Below, one piece after another: positions 51,491-59,419 of a stretch of DNA of 64,000 nt. This DNA comes from Ruminococcus sp. (GTDB lineage Bacteria > Bacillota > Clostridia > Oscillospirales > Acutalibacteraceae). Made by a program: the position numbers and the translations under genes. How positions within the stretch are numbered: position 1 is the stretch's first letter; each line of letters opens with the position of its first letter. The notes under the pieces are model-generated. The model saw only the letters and a program-made list of their open reading frames with translations, did no database searches and was not told where the DNA came from. Location: assembly GCA_017457955.1 (NCBI GenBank), contig JAFTGL010000002.1, positions 1 to 64,000 on the forward strand, written 5' to 3'.

Positions 51491-52795
51491 TTATTGATTC
51501 GCTGTTTTTTGATACTGCGCGTCGAGCTTTGCCGCCGTGAACGCGCTGACAAAGCCGTCGGTGTCGAGCGGGATCTCCGTCTGGTCACCCGATTCCATAT
51601 TCTTCAGTTTCGCCGTACCGTTCGCGATCTCGTCGTCGCCGAGGACGATAGAGAACCGCGCGCCGAGCTTATCGGCGTACTTCATCTGCGCTCTCAGACC
51701 TCTGCCGACGACGTCGAACTCCGCGTACATCCCCGCTTTGCGTAAAGCGTTCGTCAGCTCACTCGCCTTTTTATGCGCGTTTTCACCCATGGAAGCGACG
51801 TAAATGTCACAGCTTGCGGGAGCGGGGATCTCGATCCCCTGTGCGTCGAGGGTCAGCAGCAGTCGTTCGATACCTGCCGCAAAACCCAGGGCAGGCATCG
51901 CGTTGCCGCCCAATTCTTCGATCAGTCCGTCATAGCGGCCGCCACCGCAGATAGTACTCTGCGCGCCGATATCGCCCGAGATAAACTCGAACACGGTTTT
52001 AGTATAGTAGTCCAGACCTCTCACGATGGTCGGATTCACGGTATATTCCACGCCGTTCGCGTCAAGATAGTTCTTCACGCTGTCGAAGTGCTCCCTGCAC
52101 TCGTCGCAGAGATAGTCAAGCACCGTCGGCGCGTCCTTCGCGATCTCATGGTCGTGCGGCACCTTGCAGTCGAGCAGGCGCATCGGATTACGGCTCAGGC
52201 GCTCCTGACAGTCCTCGCACAGGTCGTCCTTATACTGCGAAAAGTATTCGGTCAGCGCCTTGTGATACTCCGCGCGGCACTTCGGGCATCCGATGGAGTT
52301 GATCTCGAGACGGATGTTTTTCAGTCCCAGACGGTCAAAGATATTCGCCGCCGCAGTGATCAGCTCCGCGTCAGCGGCAGGATTCTTCGTGCCGTAGCAC
52401 TCCATACCGAACTGGTGGAATTCTCTGAGCCGTCCCGCCTGCGGCTTTTCATAGCGATAGCAGGAGGTCAGGTAATACGCCTTGATCGGCAGAGGATCAT
52501 TGTGCAAGCCGTGCTCAAGAAACGCACGTGCCGCGCCCGCGGTACCCTCGGGACGGAGCGTAATGCTGTCGCCGCCTTTGGTCAAGAAGGTGTACATCTC
52601 CTTCTGCACCACGTCGGTGGTGTCGCCGACGCCGCGCTCAAAGAGGTTAGTGTGCTCAAAAACAGGGGTGCGCATTTCCCTGTAGCCGAATGCCCGCGCC
52701 TCGTCGCGGAAAATATTCTCCAGAAACTGCCAGCGATAGCTGTCGCGGGGCAGTACATCCTCCGTCCCGCGCGGCTTCTTTGTAATCAACGCCAT
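51491..52795 (-). CDS. hisS: Histidyl-tRNA synthetase
   Basis: Charges tRNA-His. The 434-residue class II enzyme has motif 1 around FGYREMRTPVFEH, motif 2 (SCYRYEKPQAGRLREFHQFG), the histidine-specific VRGLDYYTKTVFEF, motif 3 (ALGFAAGIERLLL), and a C-terminal anticodon domain. The start at 52795 (MALITKKPRG) is required by family alignment; AAAGG lies upstream. The 43 extra in-frame codons upstream fall in the promoter region and are not translated. First gene of the hisS-aspS operon. No T-box is present. Confidence 0.96.
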   Translation of the reverse strand: MALITKKPRGTEDVLPRDSYRWQFLENIFRDEARAFGYREMRTPVFEHTNLFERGVGDTTDVVQKEMYTFLTKGGDSITLRPEGTAGAARAFLEHGLHNDPLPIKAYYLTSCYRYEKPQAGRLREFHQFGMECYGTKNPAADAELITAAANIFDRLGLKNIRLEINSIGCPKCRAEYHKALTEYFSQYKDDLCEDCQERLSRNPMRLLDCKVPHDHEIAKDAPTVLDYLCDECREHFDSVKNYLDANGVEYTVNPTIVRGLDYYTKTVFEFISGDIGAQSTICGGGRYDGLIEELGGNAMPALGFAAGIERLLLTLDAQGIEIPAPASCDIYVASMGENAHKKASELTNALRKAGMYAEFDVVGRGLRAQMKYADKLGARFSIVLGDDEIANGTAKLKNMESGDQTEIPLDTDGFVSAFTAAKLDAQYQKTANQ

Positions 52796-52857
52796 ATATA
52801 TCAACCTTTCATGGTAGAGAATTGAAATGCAGTAATATCGCAAATTTCGCTTTATAG

Positions 52858-52886
52858 AGTATAGCACAAAAACCCGCAAGCCGCAA
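52858..52886 (-). promoter_or_regulatory. hisS promoter
   Basis: Minus strand: TTGCGG (52881-52886), 17 bp, TATACT (52858-52863). A TCGCAAATTTCGC sequence resembling a Zur half-site lies at about 52838-52850, next to the start. Confidence 0.65.
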
Positions 52887-52942
52887 TAGCCGATTTTCGT
52901 TTTTCCGCGATCGTGAAACTGCATAAAAGTATCCGATCATGA

Positions 52943-52963
52943 ATTTGCAACTCTGTCGCAAAT
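52943..52963. promoter_or_regulatory. Upstream Zur-type operator (imperfect)
   Basis: ATTTGC-N9-GCAAAT, sharing half-sites and 21-bp length with the perfect operator at 52998 and lying just upstream of the zur -35. Confidence 0.5.
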
Positions 52964-52967
52964 TTTG

Positions 52968-52996
52968 TTGACTTTCCCTCCCCGTTATGTTATACT
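52968..52996 (+). promoter_or_regulatory. zur operon promoter
   Basis: TTGACT (52968-52973), 17 bp, TATACT (52991-52996). Confidence 0.85.
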
Positions 52997-52997
52997 G

Positions 52998-53018
52998 ATT
53001 TGCGAATGATTCGCAAAT
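52998..53018. promoter_or_regulatory. Zur box, perfect 10-1-10 inverted repeat
   Basis: Half-site ATTTGCGAAT, one central base, then its reverse complement, directly behind the -10. A third half-site (GATTCGCAAAT) follows at 53022-53032. The 21-bp geometry is that of Fur-family operators. Confidence 0.8.
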
Positions 53019-53046
53019 CGAGATTCGCAAATTGGAGGCGAATATC

Positions 53047-53439
53047 TTGTCAAAGTATATGACAAAACAGCGCAAGATCCTCACCGACTACCTCGCTCAG
53101 CACACCGACGAGAGTATTTCCGCCGGTCAGATCGCCGAAGCGCTTGCCGATACCATCAGCAAAAGCGCCGTTTACCGCAACCTTTCCGCCCTCGAAGCCG
53201 AGGGAAAGATCCGCCGCGTCGTCAGCGGCAACAGCCGTGAGGTCGTCTACCAGTACGTTGACGGACACGACTGCAAAGGCTGTCTGCACCTGAGCTGTAC
53301 CAAATGCGGCAAAACCGTCCACATGCAGAAGCAGATCGCCGACACGCTGGTCGACAGCGTCGCCGCGAATGATAACTTCTCCATCGACAAAGGCGAGACC
53401 GTCATCTACGGCGTCTGCGCCAAGTGCGCCAAAGCATAA
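53047..53439 (+). CDS. zur: Fur-family zinc regulator (Zur)
   Basis: A 130-residue metal-responsive repressor. The winged helix spans about residues 5-80 (ISAGQIAEALADTISKSAVYRNLSALEAEGKI, read in parts). Two CxxC pairs for the structural zinc are visible (CTKCGK and CAKCAKA), and a metal-sensing cluster is suggested by GHDCKGCLHLSC. A TTG at 53047 is the likely start, as GGAGG ends 8 nt upstream; the ATG four codons later is a weaker choice. Zinc specificity is inferred from the ZnuABC genes in the same operon and the 21-bp inverted repeat at its own promoter. Confidence 0.88.
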   Translation: MSKYMTKQRKILTDYLAQHTDESISAGQIAEALADTISKSAVYRNLSALEAEGKIRRVVSGNSREVVYQYVDGHDCKGCLHLSCTKCGKTVHMQKQIADTLVDSVAANDNFSIDKGETVIYGVCAKCAKA

Positions 53440-53452
53440 GAAAGGTATGATC

Positions 53453-53743
53453 ATGAAAAAACATTTGATTGCAACAGTGCTGGCATTGATCCTCGTTCTT
53501 GCCGTCGCGCTGTCAGCCGCCGCTGTCGTGATGGAAGCGACGCACGACTGCACCGGCATCGACTGTCACATCTGTGAGATACTCAAAACCATCATCGATA
53601 TCGTACGCACAGTGTCTTTGACAGCGGTTCTGATCCTGCTATATATGATCATCGGCAGCCCGCAGCGTTTGACTCGTTTGTTTTCTGCCGATTTGATCTG
53701 TTTCAGCACACCCGTTTCCGAAAAAATCCGACTGCTGAATTAA
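53453..53743 (+). CDS. Small membrane protein with HDC-CxxC motif in the zinc operon
   Basis: A 96-residue protein with an N-terminal hydrophobic segment, a short extracytoplasmic loop carrying the Cys/His motif HDCTGIDCHICEIL (about residues 33-46), and a second membrane helix. This hairpin with a metal-type loop suggests a zinc-binding or sensing accessory. The ATG at 53453 is preferred (AAAGG 7 nt upstream) over the one two codons earlier. It lies 13 bp after zur and 43 bp before znuA. I have seen comparable HxC-CxxC hairpins near zinc genes, but the family has no firm name. Confidence 0.65.
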   Translation: MKKHLIATVLALILVLAVALSAAAVVMEATHDCTGIDCHICEILKTIIDIVRTVSLTAVLILLYMIIGSPQRLTRLFSADLICFSTPVSEKIRLLN

Positions 53744-53786
53744 ACCTCCCGATTTCTCAGACAAATAATCTTAGGAGGTATCAATC

Positions 53787-55286
53787 ATGAAAAAAATCAT
53801 CGCTGTATTACTCAGCGTTTTTATGGCAGCGTCAGCCCTGACAGGCTGCGGCACTGCCGACCCGACCGAAAAAAAGAGCGATCAAATCAAGGTCGTCGCC
53901 ACCATCTTCCCCATCTATGACTGGGTGAAAGAGGTCGCGGGCGACGATATCGACGTCAATCTCGACATCCTGCTCGACAACGGCGTCGACCTGCACTCCT
54001 TCCAGCCCACCGCGAAGGACATCATGGACATTTCCGACTGCGACATCTTCATCTATGTCGGCGGCGAGTCCGACAAATGGGTCGACGAGACCCTCGCACA
54101 GGCGGATAACAAGGATATGATCGTCCTCGATCTCATGGACATCCTTGCAGACAGTGTCAAAACCGAGGAAGTCAAAGAAGGCATGGAAGCCGATCATGAC
54201 CACGAACACGGGCATGATGAAATTGAGGAGACCGATATTAAGGATCGCACCCTTGCCGAATTCAACGGAGAGTGGAAGTCGCTGATCCCCTTGCTCAACA
54301 ACGGCGATTTGGACGAATATGTCGAGCATGAAGCCGAGGAAGAGTCTGAAACAAAAGAAAATATTACAAATGAGCTGGCTGAAAAATGGGCATGTAACGC
54401 GACTGAAATTGCCATCAAAGATAATAAAATCACTTTTACTTATGAAGATGGAAAAACAGCAGAAGCAGAGTACACCTATGCTGGTTATTCATTAAAGAAA
54501 GACGAAGACGGAGACATCACAGGCGTTCGTTATCAGTTTGAGACCGATTCTGCCAACGCACCGAAATATGTACAGTTTAATGACCACGGACACGAACCCG
54601 CTGAAGAAGTGGAGCATTTCCATGTATATTTCGGTAACGAAAGCTTTGGTGCGTTGACCAACGCATCCGCAAATCCCTTCTTCGTGCCCAAAAAAACTAC
54701 CGCAGAAGAAGTCCTTTCAGAACTGATGGAAGGTCATGAACACGAGGAAGAAAATGACGAGCATGTCTGGCTCTCTTTAAAATGCGCTGAGAAGATTGTG
54801 CAAAAGATCGCTAACGCTCTGTCTAAAAAAGATGCACAACACGCTGATGTCTTTAAGGATAACGCCGCTGCTTACACCGAAAAGCTCTCCGACCTTGATC
54901 AGCAGTATCAGACAGCCGTCGATAACGCCGCCGTCAAGACGCTTCTGTTCGGCGACCGCTTCCCGTTCCGCTACATGACCGACGACTATGGTCTTGACTA
55001 TTACGCCGCATTTGCCGGCTGTTCGGCAGAGACCGAAGCGAGCTTCGAGACCATCCTGTTCCTCGCGGACAAGGTCGACGAACTTGGTTTGAAAACCATC
55101 ATGCAGATCGAAGGCTCCGACGGCTCCATCGCCAAGACCATCAAGGACAACACCGCCGCTAAGGATCAGCAGATCCTGACCCTCGACTCACTCCAGAACG
55201 TCACCCGCGACCGTATCGACGCAGGCGAGACCTACCTCTCCATCATGCAGAGCAATCTCGACGTCCTCAAACAAGCGCTCTCATAA
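53787..55286 (+). CDS. znuA: Zinc-binding lipoprotein ZnuA with nested ZinT domain
   Basis: The 499-residue substrate-binding protein of the zinc ABC transporter. Lipobox Cys is residue 21. The N-lobe of the ZnuA fold spans about 33-130, with zinc ligand His70 (VDLHSF). A His-rich stretch at 137-143 (HDHEHGH) follows. Then comes a ZinT domain at about 150-312 (DRTLAEFNGEWKSLIPLL; zinc-type EHFHVYFG at 276-283), a second His-rich stretch (GHEHEEENDEHVW, ligand His326), and the ZnuA C-lobe (LLFGDRFPFRYM, YAAFAGCS). In streptococcal AdcA the ZinT domain is C-terminal; here it sits inside the His loop. The DNA of the insert is more AT-rich than both flanks, suggesting a transferred module. Confidence 0.9.
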   Translation: MKKIIAVLLSVFMAASALTGCGTADPTEKKSDQIKVVATIFPIYDWVKEVAGDDIDVNLDILLDNGVDLHSFQPTAKDIMDISDCDIFIYVGGESDKWVDETLAQADNKDMIVLDLMDILADSVKTEEVKEGMEADHDHEHGHDEIEETDIKDRTLAEFNGEWKSLIPLLNNGDLDEYVEHEAEEESETKENITNELAEKWACNATEIAIKDNKITFTYEDGKTAEAEYTYAGYSLKKDEDGDITGVRYQFETDSANAPKYVQFNDHGHEPAEEVEHFHVYFGNESFGALTNASANPFFVPKKTTAEEVLSELMEGHEHEEENDEHVWLSLKCAEKIVQKIANALSKKDAQHADVFKDNAAAYTEKLSDLDQQYQTAVDNAAVKTLLFGDRFPFRYMTDDYGLDYYAAFAGCSAETEASFETILFLADKVDELGLKTIMQIEGSDGSIAKTIKDNTAAKDQQILTLDSLQNVTRDRIDAGETYLSIMQSNLDVLKQALS

Positions 55287-55314
55287 CAAGAACAACCCAC
55301 AGGAAGGAACAAAT

Positions 55315-55998
55315 ATGCCACAGATAAAATGTACCGACCTCAGCCTCGGCTACGGCTCCCAGGAGATCCTCACGGGGCTCTCCTTTGAGGTCAACGCGGG
55401 CGATTACCTCTGTATCGTCGGCGAGAACGGCTCGGGTAAAACCACGCTGATGAAAACCCTCTTAGGGCTGAACAAGCCGCTTTCGGGAAGCATCGAATTT
55501 TCCGACGGCGTCACCTCGCGCAAGATCGGCTATCTGCCCCAGCAGACCGACGTCCAGCGCGATTTCCCCGCCTCCGTGCAGGAGATCGTCCTCTCGGGGT
55601 GCCTCGGACGCGACGGCTTCCGTCCCTTCTACAGCAAGGCGGACAAAGCCCTCGCCGCGCAGAACATGGAGCGCATGAATATCACGAAGCTGAAAAAGCG
55701 CTGTTACCGTGAGCTGTCAGGCGGACAACAGCAGCGCGTACTTTTAGCCCGCGCCCTCTGCGCGACAGAAAAGATCCTTCTCCTTGACGAGCCTGTCGCA
55801 GGACTCGATCCCAAGGTCACCGCCGATATGTACGAGCTGATCGACAGCCTCAATAAAGACGGCGTGACGATCATCATGATCTCCCACGACGTCGACAAGG
55901 CGGTACAATACGCTTCCCACATCCTGCATATCGGCAGCGAGCTGTTCTTCGGTACGCGTGACGAGTATATCGCAAAGGAGGGGGCACATCATGACTGA
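55315..55998 (+). CDS. znuC: Zinc ABC transporter ATPase
   Basis: A 227-residue ATP-binding subunit. Walker A is GENGSGKTT, the Q-loop lies in LPQQTDV, the signature is LSGGQQQR, Walker B is ILLLDEP, and the H-loop is MISHDVD. GGAAGGA precedes the ATG. It lies 28 bp after znuA and overlaps the permease gene by 8 bases, so the three form one transporter. Its start is regular and the codon use matches the genome, unlike the middle of znuA. Confidence 0.95.
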   Translation: MPQIKCTDLSLGYGSQEILTGLSFEVNAGDYLCIVGENGSGKTTLMKTLLGLNKPLSGSIEFSDGVTSRKIGYLPQQTDVQRDFPASVQEIVLSGCLGRDGFRPFYSKADKALAAQNMERMNITKLKKRCYRELSGGQQQRVLLARALCATEKILLLDEPVAGLDPKVTADMYELIDSLNKDGVTIIMISHDVDKAVQYASHILHIGSELFFGTRDEYIAKEGAHHD

Positions 55999-56845
55999 TA
56001 TCTTCTCCACCCTCGCGTTCTATCTCGAGCGCAATTTTGTGGTCAACGCCCTGATCGTCGGCGTGCTGATCGCCCTGTGCTCCTCGCTGTTGGGCGTCAC
56101 GCTGGTCTTGAAGCGCTATTCCTTCATCGGCGACGGGCTATCCCATGTCGCGTTCGGCGCGATGGCAGTCGCCGCGGTGGTCGGACTGACCAACGAAATG
56201 CCCCTTGTACTGGTCATCACCGTCATCAGCGCGGTACTCCTGCTCCGCATGGGCAAGAACGCCAAGATCAAGGGCGACGCCGCGATCGCCATGATCTCGG
56301 TCGGATCGCTTGCGATCGGTTATCTGCTGATGAACCTGTTCAGCACCTCGTCGAACCTTTCCGGCGACGTCTGCTCCACCCTCTTCGGCTCCACCTCGAT
56401 CCTCACCCTCACCTCATTCGACGTGTGGATGTGCATTATCCTGTCGATGATCGTGGTACTGTTCTTTATCCTGTTCTACAACAAAATTTTCTCCGTCACC
56501 TTTGACGAGAGCTTCGCCCGCGCGACAGGTCAGAAAGCGGGCTTATACAATCTGTTGATCGCCATTGTCATCGCGGTCATCATCGTCGTATCCATGCAGC
56601 TGGTCGGCTCTCTGCTGATCTCCGCGCTGGTCATCTTCCCCGCGCTGTCAGCCATGCGCGTGTTCAAGAGCTTCAAGAGCGTCACCGTCTGCGCCGCGAT
56701 CGTATCGGTCATCAGCGCGCTGATCGGTCTCTTAACGTCCATTTTGGCGGGCACGCCCGTCGGCTCCACTATTGTCGCGGTGGACATCGTCGTATTCATT
56801 CTCTTTTCGGTTATCGGAAAATTTACCAACGGAGGAAAAGCATGA
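55991..56845 (+). CDS. znuB: Zinc ABC transporter permease
   Basis: A 284-residue integral membrane protein of the ABC-3 family, with about eight hydrophobic segments. Typical sequences are VTLVLKRYSFIGDGLSHVAFG and VSMQLVGSLLISALVIFPAL. The ATG at 55991, after GGAGGGGG, lies inside the end of znuC (8-base overlap). The last codons overlap the lipoprotein gene. The ALFGSTSIL-type middle loop is typical for zinc and manganese permeases; zinc is chosen because of ZinT and Zur. Confidence 0.94.
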   Translation: MTDIFSTLAFYLERNFVVNALIVGVLIALCSSLLGVTLVLKRYSFIGDGLSHVAFGAMAVAAVVGLTNEMPLVLVITVISAVLLLRMGKNAKIKGDAAIAMISVGSLAIGYLLMNLFSTSSNLSGDVCSTLFGSTSILTLTSFDVWMCIILSMIVVLFFILFYNKIFSVTFDESFARATGQKAGLYNLLIAIVIAVIIVVSMQLVGSLLISALVIFPALSAMRVFKSFKSVTVCAAIVSVISALIGLLTSILAGTPVGSTIVAVDIVVFILFSVIGKFTNGGKA

Positions 56846-57339
56846 AAAAACTAACCGCATTATTTTTCGCATTATTGATGATCGCATCCCTCGCCGCCTG
56901 CGGCGGCAGCGCCGATCCCGCTTCATCCGTTCCCGCTGAGCAAACAGCGGCCGAAGCGCAGACCGTTACCGAAGCGGATGCCTCCGAAGTCTCTGCCGAC
57001 GGCATTGACATCGACCTCACAACCATGAGCGCCACGATGGTCTATTCCGAGGTGCAAAACATGATGATGAATCCCCGGAGCTACATTGGCAAGACCGTCA
57101 AGATGCAGGGCGCTTTGAATGTCGCCGAAGAAAACGACCAGCGCTACTTTGCCTGCATCATCAAGGACGCCACCGCCTGCTGCGCACAGGGTATTGAGTT
57201 CGACTGGGCAGGCGACCACGCCTATCCCGACGATTATCCCGAGCAGGGCGAGGATATCACCGTCGTCGGTTCTTTCACCACCTACAAGGAGAACACCCAG
57301 ACCTACTGCCAGCTCGCGAACGCCGAACTGACCTTCTGA
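56842..57339 (+). CDS. Small OB-fold-like lipoprotein of the zinc operon
   Basis: A 165-residue exported lipoprotein (lipobox SLAAC), with an Ala/Glu/Thr-rich spacer to about residue 55. A compact beta domain follows, with NPRSYIGKTVKMQGALNV, a Cys-Cys pair in ATACCAQGIEFDW, and VVGSFTTYKE. This is the pattern of an OB fold and is reminiscent of the C-terminal part of the DUF1980/YcgQ family, which is also zinc-regulated in Bacillus. GGAGG precedes the ATG, and the start overlaps the znuB stop (ATGA). It probably helps zinc capture or delivery outside the membrane; this is inferred. Confidence 0.75.
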   Translation: MKKLTALFFALLMIASLAACGGSADPASSVPAEQTAAEAQTVTEADASEVSADGIDIDLTTMSATMVYSEVQNMMMNPRSYIGKTVKMQGALNVAEENDQRYFACIIKDATACCAQGIEFDWAGDHAYPDDYPEQGEDITVVGSFTTYKENTQTYCQLANAELTF

Positions 57340-57356
57340 TCTCAAAAAGCGCAAAG

Positions 57357-57390
57357 AGCCTTCTTCCGATAACGGGAGAAGGCTTTTCTA
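57357..57390 (+). terminator. Zinc operon terminator
   Basis: AGCCTTCTTCC pairs with GGGAGAAGGCT (one mismatch), then TTTTCTATTT. Confidence 0.9.
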
Positions 57391-57400
57391 TTTACAGTGC

Positions 57401-57429
57401 TTGCATTTTTTACCATACTATTCTATAAT
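57401..57429 (+). promoter_or_regulatory. Promoter of the 57459 gene
   Basis: TTGCAT (57401-57406), 17 bp, TATAAT (57424-57429). Confidence 0.85.
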
Positions 57430-57458
57430 AAGGCTATCAATAATAAGGAGAGTTGAAA

Positions 57459-58535
57459 ATGTACGAACAACCTTTCAATCCTTACGCCTCCAACGTCGCC
57501 ATCGTCAAGGATTATTTCAAAAGCGGTAAGGTGCTGTTTATCGGTATCATGTATATCATATCCGCCGTCCTCGGTATCCTGAACGTCATCACGACGCCGT
57601 CTGACGCCAACTATTATGAGATCATGCGATTATTGGAAGAAATGGGGATCGACGCCTCCGACGCTTCAGCGTATATCGCGTCATCGTCGGCTTCCACCGT
57701 CGTCGCTGTCCTCGTATCCTCTGTCGTCACCATTCTCACGGCGGTCGCGTTCATCATCCTGTTTGCAAAGAGCCGCAGCAACGACCCCAACTCGAACCCG
57801 AAAGCGGGAGCAGGTATCCTGCACGTCCTCGCGGTCATTTCCTTTGTCTGTTCGATCGTTATTACTGTTTTTGCCGTGATCTTTTATCTGCTGGTCGTCG
57901 TCCTCGGACTTACCCTGTCCAACAATTATTACAGCGACAGCACCACAACGGAAGCCACCGTCGTTATGATCCTCGTCGGCATCCTTTTGGCGATCGTGCT
58001 GTTCCTGCTGATCTTCGCGAACGCAAATCGCAAGAACTACTACCGTTCTGTCAAGAACAGTCTCACCACCGTTGAGCTACAGAACACCGGCGCCACAGCG
58101 TGGGGCGTTCTCCGCATCATCGCCTCGGTCTTTCTCGGCATCGCCGCACTGACCACGCTGATCCGCACGCTCACCTCTTATATCACCCTCAGCTCTATCC
58201 TGTCGCTCGTCACCCTGATGGTCACGTTCGTGATCGAGATCCTCAACGCCTCTATCGCGCTGGGCTTCAGCAGACATATCAAGCGCCACAAATACGGCTA
58301 CAGCAGCACGCCCTACAACAGCGGCTATGTTCCCGGTCCGACCGTCCCGACATATCAAAACGATCAGCCTACCTATTACAGCGGCGCTCAGATCCCGTCC
58401 GACCGTCCGACCGTTCCTTATAACGACAGCTTCTCGGACTACAACGCACCCGTAAGACCCGCCGTATGTCCCAACTGCGGCGCACCCGTGGATGAGAACT
58501 CCGCGTTCTGCGGCAACTGCGGCACAAAGCTCTGA
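57459..58535 (+). CDS. Polytopic membrane protein with C-terminal zinc ribbon
   Basis: A 358-residue protein with about six hydrophobic segments (residues 20-280), a Tyr/Pro-rich flexible linker, and a C-terminal zinc ribbon (VCPNCGAPVDENSAFCGNCGTKL, Cys pairs at both ends). The ribbon-at-the-end layout is the reverse of the other zinc-ribbon membrane proteins in this window. AAGGAG precedes the ATG at 57459; a TTG two codons earlier is less likely. Single gene. Function unknown. Confidence 0.75.
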   Translation: MYEQPFNPYASNVAIVKDYFKSGKVLFIGIMYIISAVLGILNVITTPSDANYYEIMRLLEEMGIDASDASAYIASSSASTVVAVLVSSVVTILTAVAFIILFAKSRSNDPNSNPKAGAGILHVLAVISFVCSIVITVFAVIFYLLVVVLGLTLSNNYYSDSTTTEATVVMILVGILLAIVLFLLIFANANRKNYYRSVKNSLTTVELQNTGATAWGVLRIIASVFLGIAALTTLIRTLTSYITLSSILSLVTLMVTFVIEILNASIALGFSRHIKRHKYGYSSTPYNSGYVPGPTVPTYQNDQPTYYSGAQIPSDRPTVPYNDSFSDYNAPVRPAVCPNCGAPVDENSAFCGNCGTKL

Positions 58536-58551
58536 TAACAACCAAAACAAC

Positions 58552-58584
58552 AAAGGCAACGGTACCGACATACCGTTGCCTTTT
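58552..58584. terminator. Bidirectional terminator
   Basis: AAAGGCAACGGTA (58552-58564) pairs perfectly with TACCGTTGCCTTT (58571-58583), between convergent genes. Confidence 0.9.
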
Positions 58585-58597
58585 ATCATAGTCTCAC

Positions 58598-59269
58598 TTA
58601 TCCGTTTTTCACACGCTTATAGCGGAACAGCGTATTTTCCGCCCATTCGCGGTCAATTTTGATGAATCCGCTGAGCTTCTTGTCGTTGCCGCAGATGGCG
58701 TTGACGATCTTCATGCTCTTGCGGTAAATCTCCAGCCTCGCGCTCTGCACGAACGGCTCCGCGTCCTCGCCGATAAAGTAGGTAAAGCCGATGGTATTCG
58801 TCTCGCGGTTGTACATCGTCAGATATCCCTCAGACACCCTGCCGATGTCATGCTTCTTCGCGACCATCTCGCTGATCGCGTATTTGGTCAGCTCCACCGC
58901 CATATCGTCCAGTCCCGACTCAAAGATAAAGATTTTCTCCTTCATCGAGTTGAAGTCGGCGGTAATGCGCTTGCGGATCCCTTTCAGGTTGCGGTAATCA
59001 TCCTCCAGCGCCCTGTCCTCCAGCTGAAAGCGGTCGATCTGCGGGATCAGGTATACCATAAACCTGCGCTTCATATCATTATACAGCAGCGGATAAGTAT
59101 ACCGTGCCTCATAGCCGCAGCTTTCACAGCGGTATTTCAGGATCTTCCCCTGCAGCAGCGCGTTCTTGAACTGAGGGTCATTGGTCGCGTTGATGCTGAT
59201 ATACAGATGCGCGCCCTGCGTGTGGTTACACTTCGGACAGGTCACATCCTTGGAGATCACATTTGACAT
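58598..59269 (-). CDS. CpXC domain protein
   Basis: A 223-residue cytoplasmic protein that starts with the CpXC-type zinc module (VTCPKCNHTQ, later YRCESCGYEARYTYPLLYND). An alpha/beta region of about 140 residues follows, ending basic (FRYKRVKNG). The family is widespread in Firmicutes and uncharacterised. GAGG precedes the ATG. Single gene, convergent with the zinc-ribbon membrane protein gene. Confidence 0.85.
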   Translation of the reverse strand: MSNVISKDVTCPKCNHTQGAHLYISINATNDPQFKNALLQGKILKYRCESCGYEARYTYPLLYNDMKRRFMVYLIPQIDRFQLEDRALEDDYRNLKGIRKRITADFNSMKEKIFIFESGLDDMAVELTKYAISEMVAKKHDIGRVSEGYLTMYNRETNTIGFTYFIGEDAEPFVQSARLEIYRKSMKIVNAICGNDKKLSGFIKIDREWAENTLFRYKRVKNG

Positions 59270-59359
59270 AATACCACCTCAAACCATTCACCAATATACT
59301 CTATTCTACCACATTTTACCGCAATTGCAAATTATTTATACAACTTTTACAAATAGTTA

Positions 59360-59388
59360 TTGATTTTCTGCGTAAATAGTGCGATAAT
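59360..59388 (+). promoter_or_regulatory. Promoter of the 59420 gene
   Basis: TTGATT (59360-59365), 17 bp, GATAAT (59383-59388). Confidence 0.7.
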
Positions 59389-59419
59389 AAACTCAGCAAA
59401 CTATATCGGAGGTACGATT

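Noticed and set aside
52796-52924. 43-codon N-terminal extension of hisS
   Set aside because: It covers the hisS promoter, and family members start at MALITKKPRG-type sequence.
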